This document shows positions 1-9,060 of a DNA stretch of 64,000 bases, one piece after another (the stretch's first letter is position 1; every line of letters starts with the position of its first letter). Made by a program: the position numbers and the translations under genes. This DNA comes from Paracoccus marinaquae (GTDB lineage Bacteria; Pseudomonadota; Alphaproteobacteria; Rhodobacterales; Rhodobacteraceae), in NCBI RefSeq assembly GCF_018860165.1, contig NZ_JAHKNG010000001.1:62001-126000 (forward strand), in the 5' to 3' direction. Under the pieces are notes generated by a model that was not told where the DNA came from, searched no databases, and saw only the letters and a list, made by a program, of their open reading frames with translations.

Positions 1-1
1 C

Positions 2-121
2 GCCACCCTGCAGGTCTTCGGCACCTACAGCGCCCAGACCCCGCACCCGCCCGCGCAGATCGTCGCCGCGATCCGCCGCGCCCGCCCCGACTGGCAACCC
101 CACTGGACGCAAGCCGAATGA
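2..121 (+). CDS. soxD: sarcosine oxidase delta subunit, 3' end only
   Basis: Only the last 39 codons are inside the window; the gene starts upstream. The reading frame contains the segment VFGTYSAQTPHPPAQI, which matches the conserved C-terminal half of the small zinc-binding delta subunit of heterotetrameric sarcosine oxidase. Its TGA overlaps the ATG of the alpha-subunit gene (ATGA), the usual translational coupling in soxBDAG operons. The zinc-ligand cysteines lie in the missing N-terminal part and cannot be checked. The beta subunit gene is expected further upstream. Confidence 0.85.
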   Translation, partial: ATLQVFGTYSAQTPHPPAQIVAAIRRARPDWQPHWTQAE

Positions 122-3048
122 CCCACACGCCTTCCTTTCGCCTCGCTCGCGGCGGCCGCCTGATCGACCGCGCCCGGCAGATCCCGTTCCGCTTCGACGG
201 CCGCCACCTGCGCGGGCTGCAGGGCGACACGCTGGCCTCGGCGCTGCTGGCCAATGGCCAGATGATGATGGGCCGGTCCTTCAAGTATCACCGCCCGCGC
301 GGCCCCCTCGCCTCGGGCGCCGAGGAACCCAACGCGCTTTTCGGTCTCGGCCAGGGCGGCCGGTTCGAGCCGAACCAGCGCGCCACCACCACCGCCCTGC
401 TGTCCGGCATGGTGATGCAGAGCCAGAACTGCTGGCCCTCGCTCGATGCCGATATCGGCGCGGTGAACGGCTGGCTGTCGCCGATGTTCCCGGCCGGCTT
501 CTACTACAAGACCTTCATCCATCCGCGCGCCTTCTGGAAACACCTGTTCGAGCCGGTCATCCGCCACAGCGCCGGGCTTGGCCGGGCGCCGAGCGATCCC
601 GATCCCGACCGCTATGAACAGGCCTATGCCCATACCGAGACCGTGGTCGTCGGCGGCGGCATCGCCGGGCTGACGGCGGCGCGCGAGGCGGCCCGGGCGG
701 GCGGCCGGGTGCTGGTCCTCGAACAAGGGCCGGTCTGGGGCGGGCGCACGCCGGTCGATCACCGGGACGGGCAGGCGCGGATCGAGGCGCTTCTGGCCGA
801 TCTCGGCGCCCGGCCGAATGTCACCCTGCGCCGCAACTGCATGGCCACCGGCCTCTACGATCACGGCTATCTGCTGGCGCGCGAGGCGCTGGCCGATCAC
901 GACCCCGATCAGGGCATCCCGCGCCAGCGGCTGTGGCGGATCCGAGCGCGCCAGGTCGTCACCGCGACCGGCGCGCTGGAACGCCCGCTCTCCTTCGCCA
1001 TGAACGATGTGCCGGGGGTGATGCTGGCCTCGGCGGTGCGCGACTTCATCCTCGATTACGGCGTCGCGCCGGGCCGGCGCCTCGTGGTCGTCACCAATAA
1101 CGACGACGCCTATCGCACCGCGCTGATCGCGCAGGAGGCGGGGCTCGAGGTCGCCGCCATCATCGACGCCCGGCCGCGTGCCGGGGGCGATCTGGCGCAG
1201 GCCGCCCGCGCCGCCAACATCCCGGTCCTGACCGGAACCGGCATTGCCCGGGTCAGGGGCGGCCGCCATGTCGAGGGCGTCATCCATTGCGACCAGTCGG
1301 GCGAGGGCAGGCCCACGGGCGCGATCGACTGTGATGTGGTCGCCATGTCGGGCGGCTGGTCGCCGGTCGTGCATCTCTACAGCCATTGCGGCGGCAAGCT
1401 GATCTGGGACGAGGCCGAGGCGATGTTCCGCCCCGATCCCGCCCGGCCGCCGCTGGGCGCGGACGGGCAGGGCAATGTCACCGCCACCGGCGCCGCCAAT
1501 GGCGATCTGCGCTGCGCCGGCGATCTGGAACGGGCCGAGGACGCGACCATGCCGGTCTGGTGCATGCCGCAGAACGCGCCCTACAAGCTGCGCAGCAAGA
1601 TGTGGCTGGATTTCCAGAACGATGTGAAGGTCTCGGACGTGCAGCTGGCCGCCCGCGAAGGCTATGCCTCGGTCGAACATACCAAGCGATATACCACGCT
1701 GGGCATGGCCACCGATCAGGGCAAGCTCAGCAATATCAACGGCCTTGCGGTGCTGTCCGAGGCCCTGAGCCAGCCGATCCCGCAGACCGGCACCACCACC
1801 TTCCGCCCGCCCTACACGCCGCTGACGCTGGCGACCATCGCGGCGGATGCGCGCGGCGACGCCTTCCAGCCGCTGCGCCGCACGCCGATCCATGACTGGC
1901 ACGCCCGCAACGGCGCCGCGTGGGAGCCAGTGGGCCAGTGGCGCCGCCCCTACAGCTATCCCCGCGCGGGCGAGGATCGCCACGCCGCTGTCAACCGCGA
2001 AATCCTCGCGGTGCGCAAGGGCGTGGGCACGCTCGACGCCTCGACCCTCGGCAAGATCGTGGTCAGGGGGCCGGATGCCGGACGTTTCCTCGACATGCTC
2101 TATACCAACATGATGTCCACGCTGCCGGTCGGCAAATGCCGCTATGGGCTGATGTGCAGCGAGAACGGTTTCCTGATGGATGACGGCGTGGTCGCGCGCC
2201 TGACCGAGGATAGCTGGCTCTGCCACACCACCACCGGCGGGGCCGAGCGGATCCACGGCCACATGGAGGACTGGCTGCAATGCGAATGGTGGGACTGGCA
2301 GGTCTATACCGCCAACCTGACCGAGCAATATGCCCAGATCGCCGTCGCCGGCCCGAAGGCGCGCGCGTTGCTGGAGCGGCTGCCCGGCAGCATCGACCTT
2401 TCGCAGCAGGCCTTGCCCTTCATGCAATGGGCCGAGGGCGAGGTCGCCGGCATCCCCGCCCGGATCTACCGGATCAGCTTCTCGGGCGAACTCAGCTACG
2501 AGATCGCGGTGCCGGCCGGGCGCGGGCTGGACCTGTGGGAAAGGCTGCACGAGGCCGGGCACGACATGGGCATCACCCCCTACGGCACCGAGGCCATGCA
2601 TGTGATGCGCGCGGAAAAAGGTTTCATCATGATCGGGGATGAAACCGACGGTACGATCATCCCGCAGGATCTGGGGCTTGGCTGGGCAATCTCGAAAAAG
2701 AAGGCGGATTATATCGGCAAGCGCGCCCAGTCCCGCAGCTTCATGACCGACCGCGCCCGCTGGCAGCTTGTGGGGCTGGAAAGCCTCGATGGCCGGGTCA
2801 TCCCCGATGGCGCCTATGCGGTGGACGCGGGCAGCAATGCCAATGGCCAGCGCAAGATGCAGGGGCGCGTGACCTCCAGCTATCATTCGCCGACGCTGGA
2901 CCGGCCCATCGCCATGGCGCTGGTCCGCCACGGACCGGAACGGATGGGGCAGGTGCTGGATTTTCCGCTGCCCTCGGGCGAGGTGATGCAGGGCCGGATC
3001 TGCGACCCGGTCTTCTACGACAGGGAAGGAGGCCGGTTGAATGGCTGA
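118..3048 (+). CDS. soxA: sarcosine oxidase alpha subunit
   Basis: Large subunit (976 aa, normal length) of the cytoplasmic heterotetrameric sarcosine oxidase, which oxidatively demethylates sarcosine to glycine and passes the one-carbon unit to tetrahydrofolate. The N-terminal ~100 residues resemble a 2Fe-2S-ferredoxin-like fold without the cysteines. A dinucleotide-binding motif VVVGGGIAGLTAA follows near residue 175, and the last ~370 residues resemble the folate-binding GcvT/aminomethyltransferase domain. The start overlaps the soxD stop, and the 3' end overlaps soxG by 8 bp, so all subunits are probably made from one message. The name is shared with an unrelated sulfur-oxidation gene; this is the sarcosine enzyme. 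Confidence 0.96.
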   Translation: MTHTPSFRLARGGRLIDRARQIPFRFDGRHLRGLQGDTLASALLANGQMMMGRSFKYHRPRGPLASGAEEPNALFGLGQGGRFEPNQRATTTALLSGMVMQSQNCWPSLDADIGAVNGWLSPMFPAGFYYKTFIHPRAFWKHLFEPVIRHSAGLGRAPSDPDPDRYEQAYAHTETVVVGGGIAGLTAAREAARAGGRVLVLEQGPVWGGRTPVDHRDGQARIEALLADLGARPNVTLRRNCMATGLYDHGYLLAREALADHDPDQGIPRQRLWRIRARQVVTATGALERPLSFAMNDVPGVMLASAVRDFILDYGVAPGRRLVVVTNNDDAYRTALIAQEAGLEVAAIIDARPRAGGDLAQAARAANIPVLTGTGIARVRGGRHVEGVIHCDQSGEGRPTGAIDCDVVAMSGGWSPVVHLYSHCGGKLIWDEAEAMFRPDPARPPLGADGQGNVTATGAANGDLRCAGDLERAEDATMPVWCMPQNAPYKLRSKMWLDFQNDVKVSDVQLAAREGYASVEHTKRYTTLGMATDQGKLSNINGLAVLSEALSQPIPQTGTTTFRPPYTPLTLATIAADARGDAFQPLRRTPIHDWHARNGAAWEPVGQWRRPYSYPRAGEDRHAAVNREILAVRKGVGTLDASTLGKIVVRGPDAGRFLDMLYTNMMSTLPVGKCRYGLMCSENGFLMDDGVVARLTEDSWLCHTTTGGAERIHGHMEDWLQCEWWDWQVYTANLTEQYAQIAVAGPKARALLERLPGSIDLSQQALPFMQWAEGEVAGIPARIYRISFSGELSYEIAVPAGRGLDLWERLHEAGHDMGITPYGTEAMHVMRAEKGFIMIGDETDGTIIPQDLGLGWAISKKKADYIGKRAQSRSFMTDRARWQLVGLESLDGRVIPDGAYAVDAGSNANGQRKMQGRVTSSYHSPTLDRPIAMALVRHGPERMGQVLDFPLPSGEVMQGRICDPVFYDREGGRLNG

Positions 3049-3559
3049 CGCACTCGCCACCATCACCCGCCGCGACGGGTTCGGCATGGTGACCATCCGC
3101 GCCGATCTGGACCGCTCGGGCGATGCCATCGCCGAGGCCGCGGGCCTCGCCATCCCCGGCGTGACCCGCATCACCTCGGATGGCAGCCGCAGCCTCGGCT
3201 GGATGTCGCCGGATGAGTTGCTGCTGATCCTGCCTGCGGCCGAGACCGGCGCCGCGATCGCCGCGCTGACCGGGGCGCTGACGGGCGAACATGCGCTGGT
3301 CGTCGATGTCTCGGATGCGCGCGCGGTCTTCGACCTGACCGGCCCCCATGCCGGCGACGTGATCGCCAAGCTCAGCCCCGCCGATCTGGACGCGCTGCCC
3401 GCGGACGGGTTGCGCCGCTCGCGCGCGGCCCAGACTGCCGCCGCCTTCTGGCGCATCGAGGGCGGCTTCCGCCTGATCGGATTCCGCTCGACCGCCCAGT
3501 ATCTGGACCTGATCCTGAGGAACGCGGCCCTGCCCGGCAGCCAGCTGGCCCCGCGCTGA
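3041..3559 (+). CDS. soxG: sarcosine oxidase gamma subunit
   Basis: 172-aa protein of the SoxG family, the fourth subunit of heterotetrameric sarcosine oxidase. It has the fold of a minimal GcvT-like domain and packs against the alpha subunit. Recognisable family features are the DELLLILP segment, the DVSDARAVFDLTGP stretch and the C-terminal RSTAQYLDLIL segment. The ATG lies 8 bp inside the end of soxA, which fixes the start. It is the last gene of the operon; a tandem repeat region and sodB follow. Confidence 0.93.
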   Translation: MADALATITRRDGFGMVTIRADLDRSGDAIAEAAGLAIPGVTRITSDGSRSLGWMSPDELLLILPAAETGAAIAALTGALTGEHALVVDVSDARAVFDLTGPHAGDVIAKLSPADLDALPADGLRRSRAAQTAAAFWRIEGGFRLIGFRSTAQYLDLILRNAALPGSQLAPR

Positions 3560-3570
3560 CGCAACAGGGC

Positions 3571-3631
3571 GTGCGCACGCGGTGTACAGCCTGTGCACGG
3601 GCTGTGCAGCCCCGGTGTACGGGTCGTGCGG
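3571..3631. repeat. six degenerate 11-bp tandem units in the soxG-sodB gap
   Basis: Hexamers of the form GTGYRC/G begin at 3571, 3582, 3593, 3604, 3615 and 3626, so every interval is exactly 11 bp. Units differ mainly in the last five bases. The spacing of one helical turn would place each hexamer on the same face of the DNA. The repeat lies just after the soxG stop and about 215 bp before the sodB start. The rest of the 285-bp gap (3632-3844) shows no gene, only GC-rich sequence. Function is unknown: a phased protein-binding array or a leftover of slipped replication are both possible. Confidence 0.7.
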
Positions 3632-3844
3632 CGAAAAACCCGGCAATTGCGGGGCGGACCGTGCCTGCCGTCATTTCCGTTGCGCGCCGCAACGCCCGCC
3701 GCCCCGCAACAGCTTTGCCCCCGTCGGGGACGGCCTGTCGCCTCGCCCCGCGCCGGGAACCAGCCTCGCCCCCTTGCGCTGGCCCGGCGAATGCGGGACT
3801 GTGCGCCCGACGCGGAGGTTCACCCTTTCAGAAAGGACAGGAAA

Positions 3845-4444
3845 ATGGCTTTCACTCTTCCCGATCTTCCCTATGCCCATGACGCGCTGGCCGCCGGCGG
3901 CATGTCCAGGGAAACGCTGGAATTCCACCACGACCTCCACCACAAGGCCTATGTCGACAACGGCAACAAGCTGGTCGCCGGCACCGAATGGGAAGGCAAG
4001 TCGCTGGAGGATATCGTCAAGGGCACCTACCAGTCCGGCGCGGTCGCCCAGAACGGCATCTTCAACAATGCCAGCCAGCACTGGAACCACACCCAGTTCT
4101 GGGAAATGATGGGCCCCAATCCCGGCGCCATGCCCGGCGAGCTGGAAAAGGCGCTGACCGAATCCTTCGGCTCGGTCGACAAGTTCAAGGAAGATTTCGC
4201 CGCCGCCGGTGCCGCGCAGTTCGGCTCGGGCTGGTGCTGGCTGGTCAAGGACGGCGACGGCAGCCTGAAGGTCACCAAGACCGAGAACGGCGTGAACCCG
4301 CTCTGCTTCGGCCAGACCGCGCTTTTGGGCTGCGACGTGTGGGAACATTCCTATTACATCGACTTCCGCAACAAGCGCCCGGCTTACCTGACGAACTTCC
4401 TCGACAAGCTGGTGAACTGGGAAAACGTCGCCTCGCGGCTGTAA
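3845..4444 (+). CDS. sodB: superoxide dismutase [Fe/Mn family]
   Basis: 199-aa cytoplasmic enzyme dismutating superoxide to hydrogen peroxide and oxygen. The four metal ligands are visible as His28, His82, Asp164 and His168 (in DVWEH). Gln78 in the helix before the second ligand is the arrangement typical of the iron-type enzymes; metal specificity in alphaproteobacteria can be relaxed, so Fe is an inference. The ATG is preceded by an AAAGGA ribosome-binding site. The same frame is open further upstream, but that part has no family similarity. A strong terminator follows, so the gene is probably monocistronic. Confidence 0.97.
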   Translation: MAFTLPDLPYAHDALAAGGMSRETLEFHHDLHHKAYVDNGNKLVAGTEWEGKSLEDIVKGTYQSGAVAQNGIFNNASQHWNHTQFWEMMGPNPGAMPGELEKALTESFGSVDKFKEDFAAAGAAQFGSGWCWLVKDGDGSLKVTKTENGVNPLCFGQTALLGCDVWEHSYYIDFRNKRPAYLTNFLDKLVNWENVASRL

Positions 4445-4469
4445 GTCCGGCGATGTGACCGGGGATCGG

Positions 4470-4508
4470 GCCTGCCGGAACCAGCTTCCGGCAGGCTTTT
4501 TCTTTCTT
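4470..4508 (+). terminator. intrinsic terminator after sodB
   Basis: A perfect 11-bp inverted repeat (4470-4480 with 4486-4496, five-base loop) is followed by a T-rich tract TTTTTCTTTCTT. It lies 26 bp after the sodB stop. The rest of the gap to 4668 contains weaker GC-rich hairpins and a possible promoter. Confidence 0.9.
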
Positions 4509-4606
4509 CTCTCACCCCCGGCGAGGGCCGCCATGACGACGCCAGGCGGAATCGGCTGTCCGGTCCAGACCGGACCGGGCTGATTGCCGGCCGTTGACCG
4601 GCGGCA

Positions 4607-4634
4607 TTGGCAATCCCCGTTGGCGCGGTATATG
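4607..4634 (+). promoter_or_regulatory. possible sigma-70-type promoter for yfgM-bamB-der
   Basis: TTGGCA (4607-4612) and TATATG (4629-4634) are separated by 16 bp and lie 35 bp before the start of the yfgM-like gene, just downstream of the sodB terminator. Good match for an housekeeping promoter, but assigned by eye only. Confidence 0.4.
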
Positions 4635-4668
4635 ACTGCCTGCGACGGAAAAACTGCGGAAGGCGCCG

Positions 4669-5337
4669 ATGGCCCACGAAAATGACAGCTTCATCGACGA
4701 GGTCACCGAGGATCTGCGCCGCGACCGGATGTTCGGGCTGTTCCGCCGCTATGGCTGGATCGGGCTGGCGCTGATCCTGTTGCTTGTCGGCGGCGTGACC
4801 TGGCGCGAATACGCGCAGGCGCGCGAGCGTGCCGAGGCCGAGGCCTGGGGCGACGCCGTGCTGACCGCCGAGGCCACGGGCGATCCGGCCGCGATCCTGA
4901 AGGTCGAGACCGGCGATTCCGAGGGGCGGGCGGCGCTGGCTGGCCTGCTGGCCTCGGCCGGCTGGGTCGAAAAGGGCGGCACCGAGGCCGCCGCCGATGC
5001 CCTTGAAGGCGTGATCGCCGCGGGCGATGCCGGGGCGCTGCTGCAGGAACTGGCCGACCTGAAGCTGGTGATGCTGAACGGCCCGGCGATGGACCCGGCC
5101 GAACGCGACGCGGTGTTGACGCGGCTGTCGCGCGCCGGCGCGCCGTTCGAGCTGCTGGCGCTGGAACAGAAGGTCGTGGCGCTGATCGAGGCGGGCCGCC
5201 GCGACGATGCCGCCATGCTGATTCGCCAGATCCAGAAGAAGGAGGGGCTGAGCGAAGCCTTGCGCCTTCGCCTGTCCGAGATGATGATCGCGCTCGGGTT
5301 CGAGACCGAGCCCGCCGAAGAAGTTCAAGCCGGCTGA
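4669..5337 (+). CDS. YfgM-like membrane-anchored TPR-type protein
   Basis: 222-aa protein with a cytoplasmic N-terminal tail, one membrane segment at about residues 30-46, and a helical tetratricopeptide-like periplasmic domain. This is the layout of YfgM, an ancillary factor at the SecYEG translocon that works with periplasmic chaperones. The order yfgM-bamB-der is the same as in E. coli, which supports the assignment beyond the modest sequence similarity. A GGAAGG ribosome-binding site precedes the ATG. bamB starts 40 bp downstream, so the genes are probably co-transcribed. Confidence 0.8.
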   Translation: MAHENDSFIDEVTEDLRRDRMFGLFRRYGWIGLALILLLVGGVTWREYAQARERAEAEAWGDAVLTAEATGDPAAILKVETGDSEGRAALAGLLASAGWVEKGGTEAAADALEGVIAAGDAGALLQELADLKLVMLNGPAMDPAERDAVLTRLSRAGAPFELLALEQKVVALIEAGRRDDAAMLIRQIQKKEGLSEALRLRLSEMMIALGFETEPAEEVQAG

Positions 5338-5377
5338 TCCAAGACCGGCTGATGACGAAGACGAGGGAGAGGCGAGG

Positions 5378-6703
5378 ATGACCGCCACGCTGCGACTGAC
5401 CTTGGCCCTTGCGGCCGCGTTGAGCCTGTCGGCCTGCGGCGAGCGCGAGGTGATTCTGCCGGGCGAGAGGCTCGATCCGCTGGCGGCGCTCACGCCCGGC
5501 GAAACGGTGCTGGAAGGTCCGGCCCCGGTCGGCCCGAGGGCGCTGGCCCTGCCGGCGCCGCAGGTGAACGGCGAATGGACCCATCGCGCGGGTAACGCGG
5601 CGCATCAGCCGGGCCATGTCGCGCTTGGGACCGGCACCACGCTGGTCTGGTCGAACCGCATCGGCGAGGGCAACGACCGCCGCCACCGGATCGCGGCCGA
5701 CCCGGTCGTCGGCGCGGGGCTGGTGTTCACCCTCGACAGCCGTGCGCGGGTGACCGCGACCACGCTGTCGGGCGCAAGCGCATGGTCGACCGATCTGACC
5801 CCGGCGCTTGAAAACGCCAACAGCGCCTCGGGCGGCGGCGTGGCCTATGATGCCGGGCGGGTCTTCGCCACCACCGGGTTCGGCGACCTGGTGGCGCTGG
5901 ACGCCGCCTCGGGCCGCATCCTCTGGCGGCAACGGGTCGAGGCGCCGGTCGGCGGTGGCCCGGCCGCAGCCAATGGCACGGTCTATGTCGCCGCGCGCAA
6001 CAATGTCGGCTGGGCGGTGCGCGCCAGCGATGGCCGGGTGCTGTGGCAGACCTCTGGCCTGACCTCGCCCTCGGGCGTCATGGGCGTCTCGGTGCCGGCG
6101 GTTCAGGGCAGCACCGTCGTCTTCCCCTTCTCCTCGGACCAGTTGCTGGCCGCGGATACCGAAACCGGCCTGACGCAATGGGTGGCCGAAATCGCCGGCA
6201 GCCGCGTCGGCCGCGCGATCACCGCGGTCCGCGACATGACCGGCGATCCGGTGATCTCGAACGGCGTGGTCTATGGCGGCACCTCGGCCGGCCGCATCAA
6301 CGCCATCGACATGGGCACGGGCCTCGAGGCCTGGTCGTCGCGCGATGGCGCGAACGGCCCGGTCGCGGTGGCCGGCGGCTCGGTCTTCGCGGTCAACGAA
6401 CAGGCGGAACTGATCCGTCTCGATGCCGCGACCGGCGGGGTGATCTGGCGGGTCGAGCTGCCCTATTACACCGATGAGAAGGTCAAGCGGCAGGATCGCA
6501 TCCATGCCCATTACGGGCCGGTTCTGGCCGGGGGACGGCTGTTCGTCGCCTCGTCCGACGGGGTGCTGCGGGTCTTCGATCCGGCCTCGGGCGGGCTGGT
6601 CGGACAGGCGGCGATCCCGGGCGGTGCTGCCTCGGCACCGGTCGTGGCCGGCCGGACCCTCTATGTGCTGTCGCGCGACGGCCAGCTTCTCGCCTTCCGA
6701 TGA
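5378..6703 (+). CDS. bamB: outer-membrane assembly lipoprotein BamB
   Basis: 441-aa lipoprotein. The signal peptide ends in an LSAC lipobox with Cys20 as the lipidated residue. The mature part is built from PQQ-like beta-propeller repeats (recurring [14 protein letters not shown]-type units), as in BamB, the scaffold of the BAM complex that inserts beta-barrel proteins into the outer membrane. The stop overlaps the der ATG by 4 bp, so translation is probably coupled. GAGGCGAGG precedes the start. Confidence 0.93.
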   Translation: MTATLRLTLALAAALSLSACGEREVILPGERLDPLAALTPGETVLEGPAPVGPRALALPAPQVNGEWTHRAGNAAHQPGHVALGTGTTLVWSNRIGEGNDRRHRIAADPVVGAGLVFTLDSRARVTATTLSGASAWSTDLTPALENANSASGGGVAYDAGRVFATTGFGDLVALDAASGRILWRQRVEAPVGGGPAAANGTVYVAARNNVGWAVRASDGRVLWQTSGLTSPSGVMGVSVPAVQGSTVVFPFSSDQLLAADTETGLTQWVAEIAGSRVGRAITAVRDMTGDPVISNGVVYGGTSAGRINAIDMGTGLEAWSSRDGANGPVAVAGGSVFAVNEQAELIRLDAATGGVIWRVELPYYTDEKVKRQDRIHAHYGPVLAGGRLFVASSDGVLRVFDPASGGLVGQAAIPGGAASAPVVAGRTLYVLSRDGQLLAFR

Positions 6704-8184
6704 GCTTTACCCTCGCCATTGTCGGCCGCCCCAATGTGGGCAAGTCGACCCTGTTCAACCGTCTCGTCGGCAGGAAGCTGGCACTGGTCGATGACCAGCC
6801 CGGCGTGACCCGCGACCTGCGGGAAGGGGCGGGCCGGCTGGGCGATCTGCGCTTCGTGGTGATCGACAGCGCCGGGCTGGAAATGGCCGAGGATGACAGC
6901 CTTCAGGGCCGCATGCGGCGCCTGACCGAGCGCGCCGTGGACGAGGCCGATATCTGCCTGTTCGTGATCGATGCCCGCGCCGGCGTGACCGCGGCGGACG
7001 AATATTTCGCCGATATCCTGCGCCGCCGCGCCCGGCACGTCGTGCTTGCCGCTAACAAGGCCGAGGGCCGTGCCGGCGAGGCCGGCGCGATGGAGGCCTT
7101 CGCACTTGGCCTCGGCGAGCCCCTGCGCATCTCGGCCGAACATGGCGAGGGCATGGACGATCTCTATGCCGTGCTGGCGCCGCTGGCCGGACGGATCGAG
7201 GCCGAGCGCCCGGCACCGATTGCGGCCGAGACGGATGTCGACCTTTCGGACGAGGACGCCGAAAGCGGCGAGGGGGCCGAGGACTGGCGCCCCTCCGCGG
7301 CCCGTCCGCTGCAACTGGCGGTGATCGGCCGGCCGAATGCCGGAAAATCGACGCTGATCAACAAGATCATCGGCGAGGACCGGCTGCTGACCGGCCCCGA
7401 GGCCGGCATCACCCGCGATTCGATCAGCGTGACGGCTGATTTCATGGGCACGCCGATGCGGATCTTCGACACGGCGGGGATGCGCAAGCGCGCCAAGGTC
7501 ACCGACAAGGTGGAAAAACTGTCCGTCGCGGATGGCCTGCGGGCGGTGCGTTTCGCCGAAGTGGTGGTGGTGCTTCTGGACGTGGCCATTCCCTTCGAGC
7601 AGCAGGATCTGCGCATCGCCGATTTCGCCGAAAGCGAGGGCAGGGCGGTCGTCGTCGCCGCCAACAAATGGGATCTGGAAGAGGAAAAGCCACAGAAGCT
7701 GAACGAGCTTCGCGCGAATTTCGAGCGCCTGCTGCCGCAGTTGAAGGGGGCGCCGCTGGTGACCGTCTCGGCGCGCACCGGCAAGGGGCTGGACCGGCTG
7801 CATGCGGCGGTCCTGAAGGCGCATGAGGTGTGGAACCGCCGCGTCTCGACCGCGCGGTTGAACCGCTGGCTGGAGGCGATGACCGAAAGCCACCCGCCGC
7901 CGGCGCCGGGCGGGCGGCGGATCCGGCTGCGCTACATGACGCAGGTGAAGACCCGGCCGCCGGCCTTCATCGTCAAGGCGACCCATACCGACAAGATCCC
8001 CGACAGCTATCAGCGCTATCTGGTCAACGGATTGCGAAGCGATTTCGACATGCCGGGCACGCCGATCCGGCTGTTCTTCCGCGATCAGGGGGCCGACAAT
8101 CCCTATCGCGAGAAGGCGAAGAAGATCAGCCAGTCGGGTGCGCTGTCAAAGCACAAGAACCGGCAGAAGCCGAAGGGCGGCTGA
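6700..8184 (+). CDS. der: ribosome biogenesis GTPase Der (EngA)
   Basis: 494-aa double GTPase needed for 50S subunit assembly. Two G domains are seen: the first Walker A GRPNVGKS near residue 9, the second GRPNAGKS near residue 209. They are joined by an acidic linker (around residues 178-195) and followed by the C-terminal KH-like domain ending in a basic tail ([11 protein letters not shown]). DTAGMRKR in the second domain is typical of the family. It is the last gene of the yfgM-bamB-der group and faces the convergent toxin gene 20 bp away. Confidence 0.97.
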   Translation: MSFTLAIVGRPNVGKSTLFNRLVGRKLALVDDQPGVTRDLREGAGRLGDLRFVVIDSAGLEMAEDDSLQGRMRRLTERAVDEADICLFVIDARAGVTAADEYFADILRRRARHVVLAANKAEGRAGEAGAMEAFALGLGEPLRISAEHGEGMDDLYAVLAPLAGRIEAERPAPIAAETDVDLSDEDAESGEGAEDWRPSAARPLQLAVIGRPNAGKSTLINKIIGEDRLLTGPEAGITRDSISVTADFMGTPMRIFDTAGMRKRAKVTDKVEKLSVADGLRAVRFAEVVVVLLDVAIPFEQQDLRIADFAESEGRAVVVAANKWDLEEEKPQKLNELRANFERLLPQLKGAPLVTVSARTGKGLDRLHAAVLKAHEVWNRRVSTARLNRWLEAMTESHPPPAPGGRRIRLRYMTQVKTRPPAFIVKATHTDKIPDSYQRYLVNGLRSDFDMPGTPIRLFFRDQGADNPYREKAKKISQSGALSKHKNRQKPKGG

Positions 8185-8204
8185 ACCCCGGCTTGCCCGC
8201 CGGA

Positions 8205-8909
8205 TCAGTGCGGGGTCGTCTCCGAGGGGAAGCAGGTGATCAGCCCCATGGGGTTGCCGTTCCAGGAATCGCGGTCGAAGATCGCAACGATATAGGGCAA
8301 CTCGTCCGGGTCGACATTCGCATGGCCGGGATGCGGCGGCATGGGGTTGGCGTATTGGTGCCAGTCCGGGCGCTTCTGTTTGCGCCGGCCGCGGACCTCG
8401 ACCTCGTCCGGCCGATAGGACCACATGGACAGACGGTCCTCCTCGCTGTTCTCGAACCAGTGATTGATCTTTTGTTCGTTGACCGTGATCACGTCCTTGG
8501 CTGCACGGAACAGATCGTCGCGGGTCTCGAAGGTCGTGGCCAGTGGAATGTTGCGGTCGTCCAATTGTTGCGTGGTTCGCCCCGCATGCCGTTCTTCGGC
8601 ATGTCCGTAGCCGTCAACCCAATCGTGCAACTGCTTGTCCAGCGTTTTCTCGACCTTTTCCGCCTCGCGCCGCTGCTTGTCCTTTTTCTTGTAGGTCCGG
8701 CCATGCGCGGTGACCAGGCCGCCGCGGGCAAGCTGCAACGGCCCTGCCGCCTGCTGCAGTGCCATCAGCCGGGCGACCGGGCTGCCGGCATCCGCGGCCT
8801 GCTGCAGCGTGACCAGGCGGTCATGGCCGGGACCCGCAGCCGCGAGGCCCCGGGCACGGGTGGCGGCCCGACGCTGCGCAGGCTTTCGTGCGACGGCAGG
8901 ATGCTTCAT
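8205..8909 (-). CDS. RNase A-like toxin with LQ-repeat leader (candidate injected effector)
   Basis: 234-aa protein in three parts. Residues 1-30 are basic and low-complexity. Residues 33-62 hold two Leu-Gln-rich units (LQQAADAGSPVARLMALQQA), like the leaders of cargo proteins of phage-tail-like contractile injection systems. After a charged linker (70-95), residues 97-232 fit the bacterial CdiA-CT RNase A-like domain: GHAEERH, a TF motif, an NEQKINHWF helix and the terminal GLITCFP. His108 and Arg119 are 11 apart, as for the His and Arg in the Yersinia kristensenii CdiA toxin; Thr225 and Phe227 occupy the places of the Thr and Tyr. No immunity gene is adjacent. Codon use looks less GC-rich than in the neighbours. 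Family assignment is from memory of the motifs. Confidence 0.72.
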   Translation of the reverse strand: MKHPAVARKPAQRRAATRARGLAAAGPGHDRLVTLQQAADAGSPVARLMALQQAAGPLQLARGGLVTAHGRTYKKKDKQRREAEKVEKTLDKQLHDWVDGYGHAEERHAGRTTQQLDDRNIPLATTFETRDDLFRAAKDVITVNEQKINHWFENSEEDRLSMWSYRPDEVEVRGRRKQKRPDWHQYANPMPPHPGHANVDPDELPYIVAIFDRDSWNGNPMGLITCFPSETTPH

Positions 8910-9060
8910 GGGCTTGATCGCCTTTCGATTGATTACGATGAATACAAAACATCTTTTAGATGACCTTCGGCAACCGATAAAGGGTCTTGAGCGCAAGGCC
9001 GGACATCTGCCCGGCCTTTGTCGCCCGGCTGGCCCTCCGGCGCGACATGCCGCCTGCCGT
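8910..9060. other. AT-richer gap upstream of the toxin gene
   Basis: About 150 bp with a distinctly AT-richer core (8930-8965, e.g. ACAAAACATCTTTTAGATG), unusual for this chromosome. It probably carries the promoter of the leftward toxin gene. No open frame of convincing quality is seen on either strand, so no small immunity gene is visible here. Confidence 0.5.

Noticed and set aside
25-3564. Very long open frame (over 1100 codons) on the minus strand opposite soxA
   Set aside because: It is antisense to a complete, recognisable sarcosine oxidase alpha and gamma pair. The translation is Ala/Arg/Gly/His-rich with no family, as expected of the antisense frame of a GC-rich gene.
3593-3844. 84-codon N-terminal extension of the sodB frame
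   Set aside because: The extension crosses the tandem repeat, has no signal or family similarity, and the downstream ATG has a good ribosome-binding site and the normal superoxide dismutase N-terminus.
8910-9060. Immunity gene for the RNase A-like toxin
   Set aside because: I looked on both strands and saw no frame of suitable length with a start and ribosome-binding site. An inhibitor could be unlinked or not needed for an injected cargo.
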